NCBI GenBank assembly: GCA_965228615.1
Contig: CBDDHT010000004.1
Span: 2,852,001 to 2,916,000 of the forward strand
Length of the DNA: 64,000 nucleotides
Direction: 5' to 3'
DNA from: CBDDHT01 sp965228615
Lineage (GTDB): Bacteria; Pseudomonadota; Alphaproteobacteria; Rhizobiales; Methyloligellaceae
The notes beneath the pieces are model-generated. The model had not been told where the DNA came from. It made no database searches and saw nothing but the letters and a program-made list of their open reading frames with translations. Shown here piece after piece: positions 60,951 through 64,000 of this stretch. Position 1 is the stretch's first letter; every line of letters begins with the position of its first letter. The position numbers and the translations under genes are program-made.

Positions 60951-62528
60951 CTATAGAACCATCGCGACAGCGATTGCTGCAAGAGACAGCGCGCCAACCC
61001 ACAATGCCCAGCGGCTGGAGCTACCCTCGCGCGCTTGCGCCTCGGCAAGCCGTTCGATCGTGTGACCGTCCAGACGAAGGCCGCCCGAGGCCATGGCCGC
61101 GAAGCTTGAGGCGACCTGTTCAGCTTCCGAAATGAGACGCGGTGCATCGCTCAACAGGCGACCGAGCGATGCGGCACCCTCAGCAGCTTCCTGGATGCGG
61201 GCATCGGGTCCGATCTGCTTCTCCATCCAATCGCGAACAACCGGTTCCGATGCGGTCCATATATTCAACCGTGGATCGAGGGTCCGGGCGACACCTTCGA
61301 CAACAACCATCGTCTTTTGCAGCAGGATCAGTTGCGGCTGGGTGCGCATGTTAAACACTTCCGTATATTGGAAGAGCTGCCCCAACAGATGGCCCATCGA
61401 AATTTCGTCGGCGGTCCGCCCCATGAGCGGCTCGCCGATGGCACGCAGGGCCTGGGCAAAGACCTCAACGGATTCCTCGCGCGGCACATAGCCGGCATCG
61501 AAATGAACCTGGGAGACCCGGTGATAGTCCCGGGTGATAAAGCCATACAGGATTTCAGCGAGAAAACGCTGCTCGACGGGTCCAAGGCGCCCCATGATCC
61601 CGCAGTCGACGGCAACGACCTGACCGTCCTTGTCGACGAAGAGATTGCCCTGATGCATGTCGGCATGAAAAAAGCCATCGCGCATGGCATGGCGCAGGAA
61701 GCTGCGAATGAGATGGGCGCCCATCGCGTCGAGGTCGTGGCCAGCTGCGCGCAGGCCTTCGACATCCGACATTGGTATTCCGTCGATCCATTCCAGAGTC
61801 AGAACGCGCTTGCCGCTTCGGGCCCAATCGACTTTGGGGACGCGAAATCCATCGTCGTCCGCCGTGTTATCCGCCATCTCCGAGAGGGCGGCGGCTTCCA
61901 TTCGCAGATCCATCTCGATGGCTGTCGAGCGGGCCAGCGTATCGACGACCGTGACGGGACGCAGACGCCGCGAGGGCGGGTGGAGGCGCTCGACCATGCG
62001 GGCCGCGAAAAAATAAGTGTCCAAGTCCTTGCGAAACCGTTCTTCGACCTTTGGCCGCAGGATCTTCACGGCCACAGGGTTGAGCGTACCGGATGCATCG
62101 CGGACCACGGCCTTGTGAACCTGCGCGATGGATGCCGCCGCAACAGGGGGCCCGAAATCCTCAAACAAATCCGAAACGGGTTTGCCGATATCGGCTTCGA
62201 TTGTCTGCCGGGCCTCTTCGCTCGAAAAAGGCGGCAGCTTGTCCTGCAGCGTGGTCAGATCGCGGGCAATCTCGGCTCCGACCAAATCGTCGCGCGTTGC
62301 AAGGAACTGACCCAGCTTGATGTAGCTCGGCCCCAGCGACGTTAGCGCAGTCGAAAGCCTGGTCGTATTCGCATCGCCTCTCTTTCGCCCAAAAGCTGCA
62401 ATCAGCTTCGTCAGCAGCCGCACCGGTCCAGGCAGATCGGCATCCGGCGGCACGACCGACGCGCCATTGCGGGCAAGCACCAGGCCGGCACGGGCCAAAC
62501 GGGACATATTTGTGAGAGCGTTCGCCAT
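60951..62528 (-). CDS. ubiB: Ubiquinone biosynthesis kinase-like protein UbiB
   Basis: The 525-residue protein has the UbiB signature KxGQ region LGPSYIKLGQFLATRDDLVG near 68, the ADCK/ABC1 protein-kinase-like core (VAVKILRPKVEERFRKDL near 150, FFHADMHQGNLFVDKDGQVV near 284) and C-terminal membrane helices. It is needed for ubiquinone synthesis, probably as an ATPase that handles lipid intermediates. ubiE lies 18 bases upstream on the same strand. Confidence 0.93.
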   Translation of the reverse strand: MANALTNMSRLARAGLVLARNGASVVPPDADLPGPVRLLTKLIAAFGRKRGDANTTRLSTALTSLGPSYIKLGQFLATRDDLVGAEIARDLTTLQDKLPPFSSEEARQTIEADIGKPVSDLFEDFGPPVAAASIAQVHKAVVRDASGTLNPVAVKILRPKVEERFRKDLDTYFFAARMVERLHPPSRRLRPVTVVDTLARSTAIEMDLRMEAAALSEMADNTADDDGFRVPKVDWARSGKRVLTLEWIDGIPMSDVEGLRAAGHDLDAMGAHLIRSFLRHAMRDGFFHADMHQGNLFVDKDGQVVAVDCGIMGRLGPVEQRFLAEILYGFITRDYHRVSQVHFDAGYVPREESVEVFAQALRAIGEPLMGRTADEISMGHLLGQLFQYTEVFNMRTQPQLILLQKTMVVVEGVARTLDPRLNIWTASEPVVRDWMEKQIGPDARIQEAAEGAASLGRLLSDAPRLISEAEQVASSFAAMASGGLRLDGHTIERLAEAQAREGSSSRWALWVGALSLAAIAVAMVL

Positions 62529-62546
62529 TAGGCCTTCAATCGCACT

Positions 62547-63317
62547 CTAGAGTCGCCAGCCGGAATGCATGGCAGCAATCCCACCGCTCAAATTGCGGTA
62601 TTTGACCTGTCCAAAGCCTGCGTCCCTGATCATCGCTGCAAATGTCTCCTGGTTCGGGAACCGGCGGATGCTCTCGACAAGATAGCGATATGGCTGCGCC
62701 GATCCCGCCACTGCTGCACCGATCATCGGGATCGCATCGAAGGAATAGCGCTCATAGACGGTATCCAATACCGGAACCTGGACTTCTGAAAACTCGAGAC
62801 AGAGAAACCGGCCACCCGGCCGCAACACGCGCCGGCTCTCGGCGAGAGCCGCTTCGAGATTGGTCACGTTCCGAATCCCGAAGGCAATGGTGTAAGCATC
62901 CATGGAACCATCGGCAACAGGCAAGGCTTCCGCGTTCCCTTGGACAAAGGCGATGTTGCTATGACCGGCCTGCCGCATCCGGTCTCGGCCAACGGCCATC
63001 ATTTCAGCACTGATGTCGCAGATGATTGCTCGTGCGCCACCTCCCGCGGCCGAAAGAAACCGCCCCGCAATGTCGCCTGTGCCGCCGGCCACGTCGAGCA
63101 ACGCAAAATTCTCGTCCGTCCGTGGCGGCGCCAGCCAGTTTATAAAGGCATCTTTCCAGAGTCTGTGAAGACCGCCGGACATTACGTCGTTCATCAGGTC
63201 GTATCGCTGCGCGACACGCGCAAAAACCTGGTTGACCATGCCCTGCTTGTCGGTCGCGCGAACGGCGGCGAATCCAAAGCTCGCCTCGTCCTTATCCATT
63301 CGTGTTTCATCGTTCAT
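62547..63317 (-). CDS. ubiE: Ubiquinone/menaquinone C-methyltransferase UbiE
   Basis: The 256-residue SAM enzyme has VFARVAQRYDLMNDVMSGGL near 31, the SAM-binding LLDVAGGTGDIAGRFLSAAG near 73 and FGIRNVTNLEAALAESRRVL near 152. It methylates the ring during ubiquinone synthesis. It is divergent from mutM, 47 bases away, a common layout in this order. Confidence 0.94.
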   Translation of the reverse strand: MNDETRMDKDEASFGFAAVRATDKQGMVNQVFARVAQRYDLMNDVMSGGLHRLWKDAFINWLAPPRTDENFALLDVAGGTGDIAGRFLSAAGGGARAIICDISAEMMAVGRDRMRQAGHSNIAFVQGNAEALPVADGSMDAYTIAFGIRNVTNLEAALAESRRVLRPGGRFLCLEFSEVQVPVLDTVYERYSFDAIPMIGAAVAGSAQPYRYLVESIRRFPNQETFAAMIRDAGFGQVKYRNLSGGIAAMHSGWRL

Positions 63318-63364
63318 GCGCGGGACAATAGCGCAGCCGTCTATGGCAGGCTATGGTTCCGCCG

Positions 63365-64000
63365 ATGCCAGAGTTACCCGAAGTCGAAACCGTCCGAAGA
63401 GGCCTTGAAGGCCCCCTGGTCGGCTCCAGGTTTGAGGCCGTCGAGCAGAACCGCGAGGATTTGCGATTTCCCTTGCCGCGCGGCTTTGCAAAACGCCTGA
63501 CCGGCCGCCGAGTCGACGCCCTCAAGCGCCGCGCCAAATACCTCCTGGCCGAACTCGACGACGGGGCCATACTGGCAATGCATCTTGGCATGAGCGGGCG
63601 TTTCACAATCGAAGATCCTGGCGAAGACGCATCGATGCCCGGCGCTTTCGTGCATGAGACCGGGACCAACGCGGCTCATGACCATATTGTCTTTCATATG
63701 AGCAATGGCGCAACGGTCCGCTACAACGACGTGCGGCGCTTCGGGATTATGGACCTCATCGAGCCGGGCGGTCTCGCGAAGCACAAGCTTTTTCGAAACC
63801 TTGGTATCGAACCGTTGGGAGGAGAGCTCACGCCTTCATTTCTTGCAGAAGCCGCAGCGGGGCGGCGCACCAGTGTGAAGGCACTGCTGCTCGACCAGCG
63901 GATCGTTGCCGGATTGGGCAATATTTATGCATGCGAGGCCTTGTATCGCGCCGAGCTTTCGCCGCGCCGCCTTGCTGCAACACTGACGACAAAATCCGGT
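63365..64000 (+). CDS. mutM: Formamidopyrimidine-DNA glycosylase, 3' end outside the window
   Basis: From ATG 63365 the frame is open to the window end (212 codons of about 290). It begins with the catalytic Pro1-Glu2 in MPELPEVETVRRGL and has the Lys in KRRAKYLLAELDDG, LAMHLGMSGRF and the helix-two-turn-helix start LLLDQRIVAGLGNIYACE. It removes 8-oxoguanine from DNA. The zinc finger lies beyond the window. Confidence 0.93.
   Translation, partial: MPELPEVETVRRGLEGPLVGSRFEAVEQNREDLRFPLPRGFAKRLTGRRVDALKRRAKYLLAELDDGAILAMHLGMSGRFTIEDPGEDASMPGAFVHETGTNAAHDHIVFHMSNGATVRYNDVRRFGIMDLIEPGGLAKHKLFRNLGIEPLGGELTPSFLAEAAAGRRTSVKALLLDQRIVAGLGNIYACEALYRAELSPRRLAATLTTKSG

Noticed and set aside
1..64000. 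tRNA, rRNA or CRISPR array
   Set aside because: No cloverleaf with a GTTCRA-type T arm, no rRNA stretch and no regularly spaced direct repeats were found on reading both strands.

Overview
The window is chromosomal DNA from an alphaproteobacterium, most likely of the order Hyphomicrobiales (Rhizobiales). The evidence is gene order. Four runs of backbone genes typical of that order are present: maeB-mutS-glnD-murJ-trpS-usp-nfuA-rutE-tsaB-rimI-fur; plsC-miaB-phoH-ybeY-corC-lnt-xre-metK-trmB-rimP-nusA-ylxR-infB-rbfA-truB-rpsO-pnp; fabI-fabB-fabA beside a divergent irr; and moeB-dut-coaBC with ubiB-ubiE-mutM. I cannot name the genus.

The first 8.26 kb are foreign, AT-richer DNA. They carry the 3' part of a ParA-type ATPase, an unrecognised partner, a decayed gene with two in-frame stops, a cluster of small or secreted unknown proteins including a beta-propeller, and a tandem helix-turn-helix regulator. 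Inside this lies a 3.24-kb unit (4552..7787) with perfect 22-bp terminal inverted repeats and an 8-bp direct repeat at each end. It looks like a transposed unit but holds only four cargo genes and no recognisable transposase. The foreign block ends inside comM/yifB, of which only the 3' part survives (8263..8766), so an island has cut that gene.

Immediately after this junction (8892..10540) is a two-gene unit ending in a UGSC-family protein. Its reading frame is interrupted by one TGA at 10289-10291, within the diagnostic Sec-Gly-Ser-Cys motif. A hairpin that fits the bacterial SECIS rules follows 18 bases later, so this is most likely a true selenoprotein.

From 10.6 kb on the window is ordinary backbone: an AI-2E family membrane protein, a hybrid histidine kinase, ornithine-lipid acyltransferase OlsB, malic enzyme, mismatch repair, PII uridylyltransferase, lipid II flippase and TrpS; then tRNA and rRNA modification, metal regulation, lipoprotein N-acyltransferase, methionine adenosyltransferase and the large rimP-nusA-infB-truB-rpsO-pnp translation/RNA operon. 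The latter has a promoter followed by an intrinsic-terminator hairpin before rimP, which suggests attenuation. The right part holds murI, the unsaturated fatty acid genes fabA-fabB-fabI with irr, a hydroxyacid dehydrogenase, an aminotransferase, moeB, dut, coaBC, ubiB, ubiE and the start of mutM, which runs off the end. Two copies of a strongly palindromic intergenic repeat lie after mutS and after the hydroxyacid dehydrogenase gene. I saw no rRNA, tRNA or CRISPR array.
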